From Brevundimonas aurantiaca (GTDB taxonomy: Bacteria; Pseudomonadota; Alphaproteobacteria; Caulobacterales; Caulobacteraceae), in contig NZ_JACHOQ010000004.1 of the NCBI RefSeq assembly GCF_014199955.1, forward strand, positions 62,001 through 126,000: a stretch of DNA of 64,000 bases, given 5' to 3'. The first letter of the stretch is position 1. Each line of letters starts with the position of its first letter. Made by a program: the position numbers and the translations under genes. Positions 43,635 through 53,473 of this stretch are shown here, in pieces. The notes under the pieces were generated by a model. It worked only from the letters and a program-made list of their open reading frames with translations, made no database searches and was not told where the DNA came from.

Positions 43635-46007
43635 TCAGCGGGCGTAGCGGCTTTCGACCGGCTCGTACCGATCCCATACCTTGCCGTCGGCCAAGGACCG
43701 CAGCAGCTTCAGATATTCGGCATGGGTCCAGGCCAGGGGGGTGGCCGAGTCGGTGTTCTGGCCCAGGGCGTAGTCGCGCGCGGTAGGGTCGCCGACCCCG
43801 TCCCAGACCTGTTCGGCCAGCATCAGCCCGTCATTGGCGAACCGCTCCATGCCGCGCACATAGGTCTGGCGGATGGCGGCGATGTCGGCGGCGGACGGAG
43901 CGCCGTTCAGGCTGACGCGGGCCAGCTCATAGTGGCCGCGCTCGCCGGTGAAGAAGGGCCAGACCCGACCCCGCTGCCCAGGGCTCATCTGCCCGCCGAC
44001 GCCGTAGTTGGCGCCCGTGACATGATCCTCGCCATAGCCGTCAACGCCGTAGCGGCGCCAGCCCGGCGTCTGGTCGCCCTCCGGCCCGAAATCGTAGCGG
44101 ACCCGGTACAGGTCCTCCAGGCTCTGATCGTCATAGACGGGCAGGGTAGCGAGGATGTGCGGATCGTCGGCCTTGCGCACCCCGTAGCGGACCAGTTCCA
44201 GGAAGCCGCCGTCCACGACCCGGTCCTCCTGGGGCGCGATCTGGCCGTTGGCGGCGCCGATCGGGGCCTTGTCGTTCGGGTTCTCGTTCCGAGTGATGCG
44301 GATGAAATAGCGGCCGTCGCCGAAGTCGCCGCTGGTCGTGAACATCCGCTCTTCGATCTTGGAGGCGTAGCTGTCGGCGGCGAGCTGATAGCGGGTCGCT
44401 CCCGCCGCATCGCCCGAGGCGCGCGCCATTTCGGCCGCGACCGTCAGCCCGGCCACCACGGCGGCGGTGGTGGAGGGGGAATAGCCCTGCTGCTCCTCCC
44501 AGCGCTCCTGCTGGGTGAAGGGCGGCTTGATCTCGGCGTCGTTCCACAGAAGGCCGATCTTGCCGCCGTCCACCAGGAAGTCGGCCGCCGGCTTCAGCAT
44601 CGAACGATAGTGGTCGGCCATCTGGGCGTCGGACAGCCAGCCCAGCTTCCACAGACGATAGCCCAGCATGATCGGCATGGCCGTCTGGTCCAGCTGGACC
44701 GCGACCCATTCCAGTTCTCCGTCCACATGGGTCTTCTGCAGGAACCAGCCGCCGACGCCGGTATTGCCGGGCGTGTCCGGGCCGACCTGGACCTGGGGCA
44801 GATAGTTGAAGGCCGCCAGCGGCGTCTCCTTGTCGCCCAGCGCCGCCAGGGCCATGGCTACCTGATAGAAGTCGCGCGGCCAGACGGCCTTGTAGCCTGT
44901 CGAAGATTTCGATGCGTCCACCGTGTCGCCCCAGGGGTTGGACAGGGAGGCGATCAGGGCGCCGGCATGGGTGCGGTCCTCCTGCACCTTCAGCATCAGG
45001 GCCGAGGCGTAGGCCAGCTTGCCGCCGTCCGTCGCCTGTTCGGCGATGCGCGGCAGTTCGGTCAGGGAGGCGACATAGTCCTCCCAGCCGATGCGATCAC
45101 TCTCGCCGTTGAACCGGGCCAGGACCTCGTCCAGGCCGGTCGCAAAGGCGCCGTCCGCCGCCGCCTGGGCCTGGGCCTCGCTGGAGCCGAAGCCGATCAC
45201 GAAATCGCGGGTCAGGCTCTGCCCCTGACGCAGGCGCGGCAGGGCGCCCGTCATCATCGTATTGCCCGCCGTCTCACCGGTGGAGGCGTAGGTCCAGTCC
45301 ATCCGGCCGTCCTTCAGGTCGGTCAGACCGTCCGAGGCGCCGACGAAGCCGACGCCGGCCTTGTCGAACGGACGGCTCGGCTTGAGCACCAGATGGGTGT
45401 CGCCTTCCCAGGCATGGAAGGCCTGGCGCGTGACCTGACCCCGGTCGTCGACGCCGGTGTTGGCGATGTGCGGCTCCAGCAGCAGATAGGGCGTGGCCTC
45501 TCCGCTCAGGGCCGTGATCTTGACCCGCAGCACCAGGGCGTTGCGGTCCGGGTCGGTGAAGATGCGTTTCTCGATTTCGAACCGGCCGGCCTTGTCGCGC
45601 GTGGTGACCCTATAGGCCGGCGACAGGGGGCGGCCCTGGGCGTCCGTATGCAGATATTCGGTCTGCTCGGTGGTGTCGGGCCCCTCGACCGCCAGGCCGT
45701 CCGGCGTGACCACCGCGAAACGCAGGGCCTTGATCTGGGCCTCGTGGATCAGGCCGTACATGGTCTCGGTCAGGACGCCGTCGGCGATGGAGAACCAGAC
45801 CTTCGACACCGCGCCGGTCGGGCCGCCGTCACGGTACTGGCCGTCGACATAGGCTTCATAGGAGGCCCCGGCGCCGGTCTTGGCGGCGCTGGACCAGGTA
45901 GGCGGATCACCCGGCGCGCCCGGAGCGATCCCGGACTGGGCCGAGGCGGTCGAGGCGAGCGCCAGGCCGGCGGCGCCGGCGAGGCAGAAGGAACGGAAGT
46001 GACGCAT
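43635..46007 (-). CDS. glucan 1,4-alpha-glucosidase (GH15 glucoamylase)
   Basis: 790-aa exported enzyme releasing glucose from maltodextrin ends. Signal peptide MRHFRSFCLAGAAGLALAST is followed by an N-terminal beta-sandwich (to about 280) and an (alpha/alpha)6 barrel with YKAVWPRDFYQVAMAL, WEEQQGYSPSTTAAVV (catalytic Glu region) and WPFFTGERGHYELAR. ATG 46007 is chosen at the signal peptide. Last gene of the minus-strand part of the maltodextrin cluster. Confidence 0.9.
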   Translation of the reverse strand: MRHFRSFCLAGAAGLALASTASAQSGIAPGAPGDPPTWSSAAKTGAGASYEAYVDGQYRDGGPTGAVSKVWFSIADGVLTETMYGLIHEAQIKALRFAVVTPDGLAVEGPDTTEQTEYLHTDAQGRPLSPAYRVTTRDKAGRFEIEKRIFTDPDRNALVLRVKITALSGEATPYLLLEPHIANTGVDDRGQVTRQAFHAWEGDTHLVLKPSRPFDKAGVGFVGASDGLTDLKDGRMDWTYASTGETAGNTMMTGALPRLRQGQSLTRDFVIGFGSSEAQAQAAADGAFATGLDEVLARFNGESDRIGWEDYVASLTELPRIAEQATDGGKLAYASALMLKVQEDRTHAGALIASLSNPWGDTVDASKSSTGYKAVWPRDFYQVAMALAALGDKETPLAAFNYLPQVQVGPDTPGNTGVGGWFLQKTHVDGELEWVAVQLDQTAMPIMLGYRLWKLGWLSDAQMADHYRSMLKPAADFLVDGGKIGLLWNDAEIKPPFTQQERWEEQQGYSPSTTAAVVAGLTVAAEMARASGDAAGATRYQLAADSYASKIEERMFTTSGDFGDGRYFIRITRNENPNDKAPIGAANGQIAPQEDRVVDGGFLELVRYGVRKADDPHILATLPVYDDQSLEDLYRVRYDFGPEGDQTPGWRRYGVDGYGEDHVTGANYGVGGQMSPGQRGRVWPFFTGERGHYELARVSLNGAPSAADIAAIRQTYVRGMERFANDGLMLAEQVWDGVGDPTARDYALGQNTDSATPLAWTHAEYLKLLRSLADGKVWDRYEPVESRYAR

Positions 46008-46015
46008 TGTGGTCC

Positions 46016-46948
46016 TCACGGGTTGCGCGTGGGGGCGGGGGAAAGAAGGAAGGTCAGGGGAACGTCCAGCCGCTGGTTCCACGAGGCCTCATTGTGCTGG
46101 GCGCCGGGGAAGACCAGGCTCTGGAAATCGCCGGGGCCGTAGCCGCGACGGCGGAAGACGGCGTCCACCTGGGTCTGGAAGGCGGCGTAGAACTGATCCA
46201 GGGTCTCATCGCCCCGGTCGAAGTAGAAGCGGTTCGCGCCGGGCGCCGGCAGGCCGCGCTCGATCACCCCGGTCCAGGCGGCGACCAGACGTTCGCGCCA
46301 GGCCTCCAGGCCTGGGCCGTCCAGACCTGTGACCCGCAGCGGCCAGTGGGTCGATAGACAGGCGGCGGCGGAGAAGACTTCCGGCCGCTTCATCACCGCA
46401 TACAGGGAGATCAGCCCGCCCATGCTGGAGCCGCTGATCAGGGTGTCCTCGCGGCCGGGCAGGGTGCGGTAGGTCCGGTCCACGAAGGGTTTCAGCTCTT
46501 CGGTCAGGAAGCGGATGTAGCCGTCCGACAGGGGCGGGCCGCCATAGACGGCCTGAACATCGCCGCGCATGTCCTCGGGCAGGGCCGCGATCAGATCGGC
46601 CGGGACATATTCCCGCAGGCGAAGATCCGTGTTCCAGACGCCGACCACGATGGGCGCCCGCACCTGGCCGCCGGCGATCAGCCGCGTCAGATGCTCGTCC
46701 ACCCCCCATTCGCCGAAGTTGGCCGTCGAGGGATCGAACAGATTCTGTCCGTCGTGCATGTAGAGGACGGGATAGGCCGCATCCGACGTCTCATAGCCGG
46801 GCGGCAGCCAGACGGAGACGTTCCTCGCCTTCACATGGGTCGAGGTCACGGCCTCGTGGAGGATCAGACGGCCGGCCGCCGTCTGCGCCCGTGCGGCGCC
46901 GGCGAAGGGCAGGGCGGCGGCCAAGGCCAGGAGCGCGCGGCGGTTCAC
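46016..46948 (-). CDS. exported alpha/beta-hydrolase, putative esterase
   Basis: 310-aa enterochelin-esterase-like hydrolase: Sec signal MNRRALLALAAALPFAGAA, then NVSVWLPPGYETSDAAYPVL, YMHDGQNLFDP and the nucleophile in LISGSSMGGLISLYA; His in FPGAQHNEASW. Similar proteins occur in sugar loci as alpha-dextrin-processing or acetyl-esterase-like enzymes; the substrate is not known. GTG 46948 overlaps the MFS stop (GTGA). Confidence 0.85.
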   Translation of the reverse strand: MNRRALLALAAALPFAGAARAQTAAGRLILHEAVTSTHVKARNVSVWLPPGYETSDAAYPVLYMHDGQNLFDPSTANFGEWGVDEHLTRLIAGGQVRAPIVVGVWNTDLRLREYVPADLIAALPEDMRGDVQAVYGGPPLSDGYIRFLTEELKPFVDRTYRTLPGREDTLISGSSMGGLISLYAVMKRPEVFSAAACLSTHWPLRVTGLDGPGLEAWRERLVAAWTGVIERGLPAPGANRFYFDRGDETLDQFYAAFQTQVDAVFRRRGYGPGDFQSLVFPGAQHNEASWNQRLDVPLTFLLSPAPTRNP

Positions 46949-48477
46949 GCCCTTTGCTCCCGCACCCTCAGGGCGCTGAAGGCCGCCAGCAGGAAGGAGG
47001 CGGCGCCCAGCACCAGGGCCCAGATCGCCTGGCCGCTGAAAAAGTGCTTCAGAATCAGGCCCAGCACCGTGGCCGCCAGCAGCTGGGGCACGACGATGAA
47101 GATGTTGAACACGCCCATATAGACGCCCATCTTCCGCGCCGGCACAGCCGCCGACAGGATGGCGTAGGGCATGGAGACGATCGAGGCCCAGGCGAAGCCG
47201 ACCCCGATCATGGGCAGCCACAGCAGGCCCGGCTCGCGGATCAGGAAGACGCCGAACAGACCGGCGGCGCCGAGCATCAGCATCAGGGCGTGGGTCGCCC
47301 TGCGGCCGATACGCCTGGCCAGAACCGGCAGGGTGAAGGCCGCCAGGGCCGCCACCCCGTTATAGACCCCGAACAGAACCCCAACCCAGTCGGCCCCGGC
47401 GGCGTAGGCGGCCGAGGTGGTGTCGGTCGTGCCGTAGTGGACGCTGGTCACGGCGGCGGTGGTGTAGATCCACAGGGCGAACAGGGCGAACCAGCTGAAG
47501 AACTGGACCACCGCCAGATCGCGCATGGTCTGGGGCATGCGATAGACGTCGTTCAGGATCTCGGTCACGGCGTTGGCGATGCGGCGGCGCTGCATCATGC
47601 CCACGGCGATCTGCAGCAGGCCGAAGCCGACGAAGAAGCCGGCGAGAACCAGCAGCTCCTTCTCCAGATCGAGAGCGGCGATCAGCACCAGGCCAAGGGC
47701 GCCCAGGACGGCGCAGATCAGGCCGGACCCCAGCCAGCCGCGCACGCTGCGGGCCGGCGCCTCGGGCGCGTCGTCGGCGGGGGCGGCGCCCAGGGCCTGA
47801 AGCCGCGTCCGCTCGAAGGCGGCGAGCTGTTCGGGGCTGTATTCGCGGGTGCTCAAGACCGTCCACAGCACGGCCGTGAACAGGCCGGCGGCCCCGACAT
47901 AGAAGGCGATCTTGACCGACAGGGGCACGACGCCCGCCTCGGCGGTCGAGACGACGCCGAAGACGTTCGACAGCAGCCAGGGCAGGACCGAGGCGAAGAC
48001 GGCGCCCGCGCCGATGAAGAAGCTCTGCATCGCATAGCCGGCGGTGCGCTGCTCCTCCGGCAGGTTGTCGCCGACGAAGGCGCGGAACGGTTCCATGGTG
48101 ATGTTGATCGAGGCGTCCATGATCCACAGCATGGCGGCGGCGAACCACAGGCCGGGGCTGTTGGGCATGGCGATCAGGGCCAGGGTGGTCAGGATCGCCC
48201 CGACCAGGAAATAGGGGCGGCGACGCCCGAACCGCGTCCAGGTCTTGTCGCTGAAATGGCCGACCAGGGGCTGGACCAACAGACCCGTCAGGGGGGCGGC
48301 GATCCAGAGGATGGCCAGGCTGTCGACCTCGGCGCCCAGGGTCTGGAAGATCCGGCTGGTGTTGGCGTTCTGAAGGCCGAAGCCGATCTGGATGCCGAAG
48401 AAGCCGACGCACATGTTCCAGATCGCCAGGCCGGACAGGCGCGGGCGGCGGGAGAGGAGGGGGGCGGCGGCGCTCAT
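46945..48477 (-). CDS. MFS maltose/oligosaccharide transporter (MalY/SUC type)
   Basis: 510-aa transporter with 12 hydrophobic segments. SUC-like signatures are FGIQIGFGLQNANTSRIFQ, WIAAPLTGLLVQPLVGHFSD and TRFGRRRPYFLVGA. A central cytoplasmic loop (about 215-250) is charged. It moves maltose or short dextrins across the inner membrane. Its ATG lies 9 bp inside the edge of palindrome copy 2, which also supplies GGGGGAAGG as ribosome binding site. Confidence 0.88.
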   Translation of the reverse strand: MSAAAPLLSRRPRLSGLAIWNMCVGFFGIQIGFGLQNANTSRIFQTLGAEVDSLAILWIAAPLTGLLVQPLVGHFSDKTWTRFGRRRPYFLVGAILTTLALIAMPNSPGLWFAAAMLWIMDASINITMEPFRAFVGDNLPEEQRTAGYAMQSFFIGAGAVFASVLPWLLSNVFGVVSTAEAGVVPLSVKIAFYVGAAGLFTAVLWTVLSTREYSPEQLAAFERTRLQALGAAPADDAPEAPARSVRGWLGSGLICAVLGALGLVLIAALDLEKELLVLAGFFVGFGLLQIAVGMMQRRRIANAVTEILNDVYRMPQTMRDLAVVQFFSWFALFALWIYTTAAVTSVHYGTTDTTSAAYAAGADWVGVLFGVYNGVAALAAFTLPVLARRIGRRATHALMLMLGAAGLFGVFLIREPGLLWLPMIGVGFAWASIVSMPYAILSAAVPARKMGVYMGVFNIFIVVPQLLAATVLGLILKHFFSGQAIWALVLGAASFLLAAFSALRVREQRA

Positions 48478-48636
48478 GACCTTCCCCCGCTTGCGGGGGA
48501 AGTGTCGCGTCGTGGCGCGCAGCGACACGCGTGACGATGGGGGGAGTTCAGCCTTCTGTCAGAAGACTTCCCTCTCCGACCCTGGATCGCTGCGCGATCG
48601 ACGGGCCACCTCTCCCGCAAGCGGGAGAGGATCTGA
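48478..48636. repeat. palindromic CTTCCCCCGC element, copy 2
   Basis: Same element as 15278-15436: GACCTTCCCCCGCTTGCGGG, GTGACGATGGGGGGAG, CTCTCCGACCCTGGATCG, CCACCTCTCCCGCAAGCGGG. It fills the gap between the GH97 stop and the MFS start. Confidence 0.8.
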
Positions 48637-48646
48637 AAGTCGCCCA

Positions 48647-50710
48647 TCACCGACGCCCCCGCCCGACCGGGACGAACCGGATCGCCTGGCCGCCGCCGGG
48701 CGCCAGGGCCAGGGTCAGAACGTCCGCCGACGTCACCTCGCGCTGCTCGATGACGATGTCCTCGCGCTTGCCGCGATAGTCGGCGTCCGGCCCGTCGCGA
48801 TAGATTTCGGCCCGGTAGCGCCGCCCGTCGCCCAGGAAGTCGAGGGGCGCGGTCAGGACGCGCGGATGCTCGTCGGTGATGGCCCCCAGCGCCCAGACGT
48901 CGGAGGCCCGATCCTTGCGCGCAATGGCGACGTAATCGCCCATCTCGGCCGCCAGGACGCGGGTCTCGGCCCAGTCGACCGGCACGTCCTTGATGAACTG
49001 GAACGGGCCGGGATTGGCCTCGTAATTGACCAGCAGGTCCGCGGCCATCTGGATCGGGCTGTAGATGACGACGTACAGGGCCAGCTGTTTCGCCCAGGTC
49101 GTCTGCACCCCGCCGGGGCTGCGCGTCTCCATGCCGAAGATGCCGGGCGTATAGTCCATCGGCCCGGCCAGCAGGCGGGTGAAGACCAGGTTCGGCTCGT
49201 GTTCGGGCGGATTGCCGGGGTTGCCCCAGGCCGAATACTCCATGCCCCGCTGGCCCTCGCGGCTGATGATGTTCGGATAGGTGCGGCGCAGGCCCGTGTC
49301 CTTGAACGGCTCGTGGGCGTTGATCGCAACCTTGTGGCGCGCGCCCGCCTCGACGACCTTCATGTGGTGCTGGGCCATCGCCTGGCTCTCGTGCCAGGCC
49401 ATCACCATCCGGCCGTCCGGCCCGGCGACCCGAGCGCCGCCCGCATCGGCAACATAGCCGGTCTTGACCGAATGGACCCCCAGCCGCTCGTAAAGCGCCA
49501 TGGCCGGTTCGAGCTGCTGCTCATAGTGGAAGGCGTTGCCGCCGGTCTCGTGGTGGCCGATCAGCTGGACGCCCTTGGACCGGGCGTGGGCGCAGACCGC
49601 CTCGATGTCGAAGTCGGGATAGGCCTCGGTGAAGCTGAAGTCCGAGCCGTTGGCGAACCACTGGCCGTCCCAGCCCTTGTTCCAGCCCTCGACCAGCACC
49701 CCGCCCAGGCCGTGTTTGGCCGCGAAGTCTATGTGTTTGATGGCGTTCTCGGTGGTTGCGCCGTGTTTGGGGCCGGAGTTCCAGCTCTTCAGCTCCAGGT
49801 GCATCTCCCACCAGACGCCGACGTACTTCATCGGCTTGAACCAGCTGACGTCGCCCAGCCTGTTGGGTTCGTTCAGGTTCAGGATCAGGCTGGATTCGAT
49901 CAGACCGGCGGCGCTGTCGCTGACCTGCAGGGTCCGCCAGGGGGTGTTGAACGGCGCCTGTCGCACCACGGCGGCGTTGGTCAGGCCGGGCGTCAGCTGG
50001 GCCCGGAACCTGGTTTCCTCAGACCGGCGCAGATTCATCCCGGCGTAGTCGATGCAGGCGGCCTCGTGGATCGAGACGTGCAGGCCCGACCGGCCCTTGA
50101 CCGTCATCGGCGTCTGGGCGCTGCCGACCGCGCTGATCGGGGTGCGGCTGTAGAGATATTCCTCGCGGTTCCATTCCCAGGCCGGGCACCACAGGGCCTC
50201 GCCGTCCTCGGCCAGGTTGAACTCGGTGATCTCCGAACCGATGCGGACCGTCTTCAGGGCGGGCTGGTCCGGGAATTCATAGCGGAAGCCCAGGCCGTCG
50301 TCATACAGGCGGAAGACGACATCGACGCGCCGTTGCAGGCCGCCGGTCTCGGCATATGAGACCCGCCATTCGTTATAGTGGTTGCGGATGAAGCGGCGCT
50401 CGCCCCAGGGCTGCTCCCAGGTCTCGTCGAAGGTCACGGGCTGACCGGCCGTGATCGCCAGGCCGCGCTCGAGGGCGGGGGCGTCGGTCAGCAGGAAGCC
50501 GAGCTTGGAGGAGGCCACGACCATCCGCCCCTGACGCAGCACCGCATACATCGGCCGCCCGTCGTTATCGGTAAAGGCCTCGACCGTCAGGACGCCGCTC
50601 GGCGAGCTGGCGCGGGCGTGGGTCGGCGCGGTCTGGGCGCGAACGCCCGTCGCGCCAAAGGCCAGGATAGAGGCGCCGCCGAGGGCCAAGAAGGATCTGC
50701 GCTGCATCAT
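48647..50710 (-). CDS. GH97 alpha-glucosidase (SusB-like), Tat-type signal
   Basis: 687-aa GH97 enzyme. Signal peptide MMQRRSFLALGGASILAFG carries the twin-arginine RRSFL motif, so export folded by Tat is likely. A beta-sandwich N-terminal domain is followed by the barrel with WWEMHLELKSW, GVLVEGWNKGWDGQW, IGHHETGGNAFHYE and INAHEPFKDTGLRRTYPN. It hydrolyses maltose/maltodextrin. ATG 50710 follows GGAG. Divergent from the LacI gene. Confidence 0.92.
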   Translation of the reverse strand: MMQRRSFLALGGASILAFGATGVRAQTAPTHARASSPSGVLTVEAFTDNDGRPMYAVLRQGRMVVASSKLGFLLTDAPALERGLAITAGQPVTFDETWEQPWGERRFIRNHYNEWRVSYAETGGLQRRVDVVFRLYDDGLGFRYEFPDQPALKTVRIGSEITEFNLAEDGEALWCPAWEWNREEYLYSRTPISAVGSAQTPMTVKGRSGLHVSIHEAACIDYAGMNLRRSEETRFRAQLTPGLTNAAVVRQAPFNTPWRTLQVSDSAAGLIESSLILNLNEPNRLGDVSWFKPMKYVGVWWEMHLELKSWNSGPKHGATTENAIKHIDFAAKHGLGGVLVEGWNKGWDGQWFANGSDFSFTEAYPDFDIEAVCAHARSKGVQLIGHHETGGNAFHYEQQLEPAMALYERLGVHSVKTGYVADAGGARVAGPDGRMVMAWHESQAMAQHHMKVVEAGARHKVAINAHEPFKDTGLRRTYPNIISREGQRGMEYSAWGNPGNPPEHEPNLVFTRLLAGPMDYTPGIFGMETRSPGGVQTTWAKQLALYVVIYSPIQMAADLLVNYEANPGPFQFIKDVPVDWAETRVLAAEMGDYVAIARKDRASDVWALGAITDEHPRVLTAPLDFLGDGRRYRAEIYRDGPDADYRGKREDIVIEQREVTSADVLTLALAPGGGQAIRFVPVGRGRR

Positions 50711-50763
50711 GGGAACTCCGTTACGCCGCCTCTTGCCAACCGCCGCGAACGGTGGCTGAAATG

Positions 50764-50782
50764 TTTGCAGAAAAATTTGCAG
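50764..50782. promoter_or_regulatory. candidate LacI operator A
   Basis: TTTGCA-GAAAAA-TTTGCAG in the 103-bp spacer between GH97 and lacI, 54 bp from the GH97 start codon. Similar TTTGCA pairs precede the GH13 and TonB receptor genes at nearly the same distance (sites B and C). Confidence 0.5.
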
Positions 50783-50813
50783 GCCCGAAAGCCTGTGCTG
50801 AGGACCCGCGACC

Positions 50814-51827
50814 TTGAGCCGCAAGACCACCCGCCTTGAAGACATCGCCCGCCTGGCCGGCGTCTCCGTCGCCACCACCTCCCGAGCGCTGAACGACAGC
50901 CCCGCCGTCAACGACCGCACCAAGCAGCTGATCTGGAAGCTGGCGAAGGAGCACGACTACCCCTTCCGCCGCTACATGCCCGCCGGTCCGATCGGGGCCC
51001 AGGGCACGATCGCCCTGGTGACGCCGCGGCCCCAGGGGCGGGAAGGTCGGATCTCCGACCCCTTCTTCCTGGAGCTGCTGGCCGGGGTGGGCGAGGCGGC
51101 GCGCGAACGCGGCTGCGACCTGCTGATGAGCCATATCTCGCCCGCCACCTATGACGAGCTGGCGGCGGCGATGAACACCAGTCGTGCGGACGGCGTGATC
51201 TTCCTGGGCCAGTCCAGCCTGCACGGCGCCTTCAACCGACTGGCGGCGGGCGACCATCGCTTCGTGGTCTGGGGCGCCGACCTGCCGGAGCAGGACTATT
51301 GCTCGATCGGATCGGACAACTTCTCGGGCGGTCGGCGCGCGACCTCGCACCTGGCGCGGCTGGGCCGCACGCGCATCGTCTTCCTGGGCGATCTGGATCC
51401 GCCTGAGGCCATGCAGAGGCACCGGGGTTATCTGGAGGCGCTGGAGACGGCGGGCCTGTCGGTCGACGCCGACCTGATCGTCCCCGCCCATTTCGAGGTC
51501 GAGTCCGCCGAGGCCGCCGTGGACGCCCTGGTGCGCCGAGGCGTCAGGTTCGACGGGGTGGTGGCCGCCTCCGACCAGATCGCCCTGGGCGCCGTGCGGG
51601 CCCTGCAGCATGCCGGCCTGACCGTGCCCGGCGATGTCTCCGTCATCGGTTTCGACAATGTGCCCTTCAGCCGCTATTCGCGCCCGGCCCTGTCCACCAT
51701 CGCCCAGGATACGATGAAGGCCGGAAGGCTGATGGTGTCCAAGCTTTTGGACCACGGGGGCGCGACGGCCGGTCGGTCGGAACGGGTGCCCACCGACCTG
51801 ATCGTGCGCGAGACCTGTGGCGGCTGA
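50814..51827 (+). CDS. LacI-family regulator of maltodextrin genes
   Basis: 337-aa repressor: HTH at residues 5-30 (TTRLEDIARLAGVSVATTSR) with hinge ALNDSPAVNDRTKQLI, then a sugar-binding domain (VAASDQIALGAVRALQHAG, VIGFDNVPFSRYSRPALSTI). TTG 50814 is the start. Its position inside the cluster and divergent to GH97 argues for control of the surrounding genes by maltose or a dextrin. Confidence 0.9.
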   Translation: MSRKTTRLEDIARLAGVSVATTSRALNDSPAVNDRTKQLIWKLAKEHDYPFRRYMPAGPIGAQGTIALVTPRPQGREGRISDPFFLELLAGVGEAARERGCDLLMSHISPATYDELAAAMNTSRADGVIFLGQSSLHGAFNRLAAGDHRFVVWGADLPEQDYCSIGSDNFSGGRRATSHLARLGRTRIVFLGDLDPPEAMQRHRGYLEALETAGLSVDADLIVPAHFEVESAEAAVDALVRRGVRFDGVVAASDQIALGAVRALQHAGLTVPGDVSVIGFDNVPFSRYSRPALSTIAQDTMKAGRLMVSKLLDHGGATAGRSERVPTDLIVRETCGG

Positions 51828-51832
51828 ACGGA

Positions 51833-53473
51833 TCATGCCAGTCTGAAGACCAGGCCGGCGAGCGGAGGCAGGGCGGCGCCGTCGGCCTCGGTCCAGTTGA
51901 TCGCCTCGATCCGCGTCGCGTTTTCGGGCGGGCTCCAGTCGATCCGCTCGTGACCCAGGTTGAAGACGCACAGCAGCCGCTCTCCGCCGCCGCCGCGCTC
52001 CTGGCGTTCGAAAACCAGAAGGTCCGAGGTCTGGATCGGCGCCATGGCGCCGAAGCGCAGGGCCGGGTGCTGATGACGCAGCCGGATCATGCGGCGGGCG
52101 ACGTGCAAGGTGGAGCCCGGATCGGCTTCCTGGGCATCCACCGCCAGCGGCAGATGGCGGGCGTCGACCGGCAGCCAGGGCTCGACGGTGGAGAAGCCGG
52201 CGTTGGCCTGATCCGCATGCCAGGGCATGGGCGTGCGGGCGCCGTCGCGGCCCAGGGTCTCGGGCCAGTTGGCGATGGCCTCGGGATCGACCAGCCGCTC
52301 GAACGGCACCTCGGCCTGGGGCAGGCCCAGCTCCTCGCCCTGATAGACGAAGACATTGCCGCGCAGGCAGACCAGCAGCATCAGGGCCATTTCGGCGAAG
52401 GCCTTGCGGTCCCGCCCCTGCGCCCAGCGTGACACGGCGCGCGGCGCGTCATGGTTGGAGAAGGTCCAGGACGGCCAGCCCTCGCCCTGCTGATCCGGCC
52501 ACATGGTCTCGCCCCGCGCGACCAGTTCGCTCTTCAGCGTGTCGGCGTACAGATACAGGAAGCCATAGGCCGAGTGCAGGCGATCGGTCCCGGCGGTGTA
52601 TTCCTTCATCTCGCGATCGGCATGATCGCCGCCGACCTCGGCGACGGTGAACCGCCCCTCATAGCTGTCGGTCAGGGCGCGGATCCGGTTCAGGAAGCCG
52701 ATGATTTCCGGCTGGCTCTGGTTGTAGATCTTGTCCTGGAAGTCGAAGGGGCGGGTGCGCTTCTTGCCGTCGTTGATCGGCGGATTGTCGGTCAGCTTCA
52801 GGTCGTGGATGGAGAAGTTGATGGCGTCAAGCCGGAAGCCGTCGACGCCCCGGTCCAGCCAGAAGCGCGCCGCCGCGATCAGGGCGTCCTGAACCGCCGG
52901 ATTGCGCACGTTCAGCTGCGGCTGCGAGGCCAGGAAGTTGTGCATATAGTACTGGCCGCGCCGCGCGTCCCAAGTCCAGGCCGGGCCGCCGAACACCGAC
53001 TGCCAGTTCGACGGCGGCGATCCGTCCGGCTTGGCGTCGGCCCAGACGTACCAATCGGCGTGCGGTCCGGTGCGCGAGGCGCGGCTGTCCAGGAACCAAG
53101 GGTGCTCGTCCGAGGTGTGCGAAAACACCTGGTCGATCACCACCTTCAGACCCAGGTCGTGGGCGCGCGCCACCAGGGCGTCGAAATCGGCCAGTGTCCC
53201 GAAGATCGGATCGACGTCGCAATAGTCGGCGACGTCATAGCCGAAGTCCTTCATCGGCGAGGTGAAGAAGGGCGACAGCCAGATGCCGTCCACCCCCAGC
53301 GAGGCGACGTGGTCCAGATGCTGGGTAATCCCCTTCAGGTCGCCGACCCCGTCGTTGTTCGCATCGGCGAAACTGCGGGGATAGATCTGGTACAGGACGG
53401 CGCCCCGCCACCATTCAGTGTGGGCGGTCGCCGGCTGGGCGGCGGTCGCGAGATCGAGGCTGTGGGCGTTCAC
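51833..53473 (-). CDS. cytoplasmic GH13 alpha-glucosidase
   Basis: 546-aa GH13 enzyme without signal peptide: AVLYQIYPRSFADANNDGVG, DGFRLDAINF (nucleophile Asp), FTVAEVGGDHADREMK (acid Glu) and TFSNHDAPRAVSRW. The oligo-1,6/alpha-1,4-glucosidase subgroup is indicated. GTG 53473 overlaps the stop of the upstream GH13 gene (GTGA), so the two are coupled. It is convergent with lacI. Confidence 0.91.
   Translation of the reverse strand: MNAHSLDLATAAQPATAHTEWWRGAVLYQIYPRSFADANNDGVGDLKGITQHLDHVASLGVDGIWLSPFFTSPMKDFGYDVADYCDVDPIFGTLADFDALVARAHDLGLKVVIDQVFSHTSDEHPWFLDSRASRTGPHADWYVWADAKPDGSPPSNWQSVFGGPAWTWDARRGQYYMHNFLASQPQLNVRNPAVQDALIAAARFWLDRGVDGFRLDAINFSIHDLKLTDNPPINDGKKRTRPFDFQDKIYNQSQPEIIGFLNRIRALTDSYEGRFTVAEVGGDHADREMKEYTAGTDRLHSAYGFLYLYADTLKSELVARGETMWPDQQGEGWPSWTFSNHDAPRAVSRWAQGRDRKAFAEMALMLLVCLRGNVFVYQGEELGLPQAEVPFERLVDPEAIANWPETLGRDGARTPMPWHADQANAGFSTVEPWLPVDARHLPLAVDAQEADPGSTLHVARRMIRLRHQHPALRFGAMAPIQTSDLLVFERQERGGGGERLLCVFNLGHERIDWSPPENATRIEAINWTEADGAALPPLAGLVFRLA

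Noticed and set aside
46891..48534. 547-codon plus-strand frame opposite the MFS gene
   Set aside because: Low-complexity shadow of a 12-helix transporter gene on the other strand.
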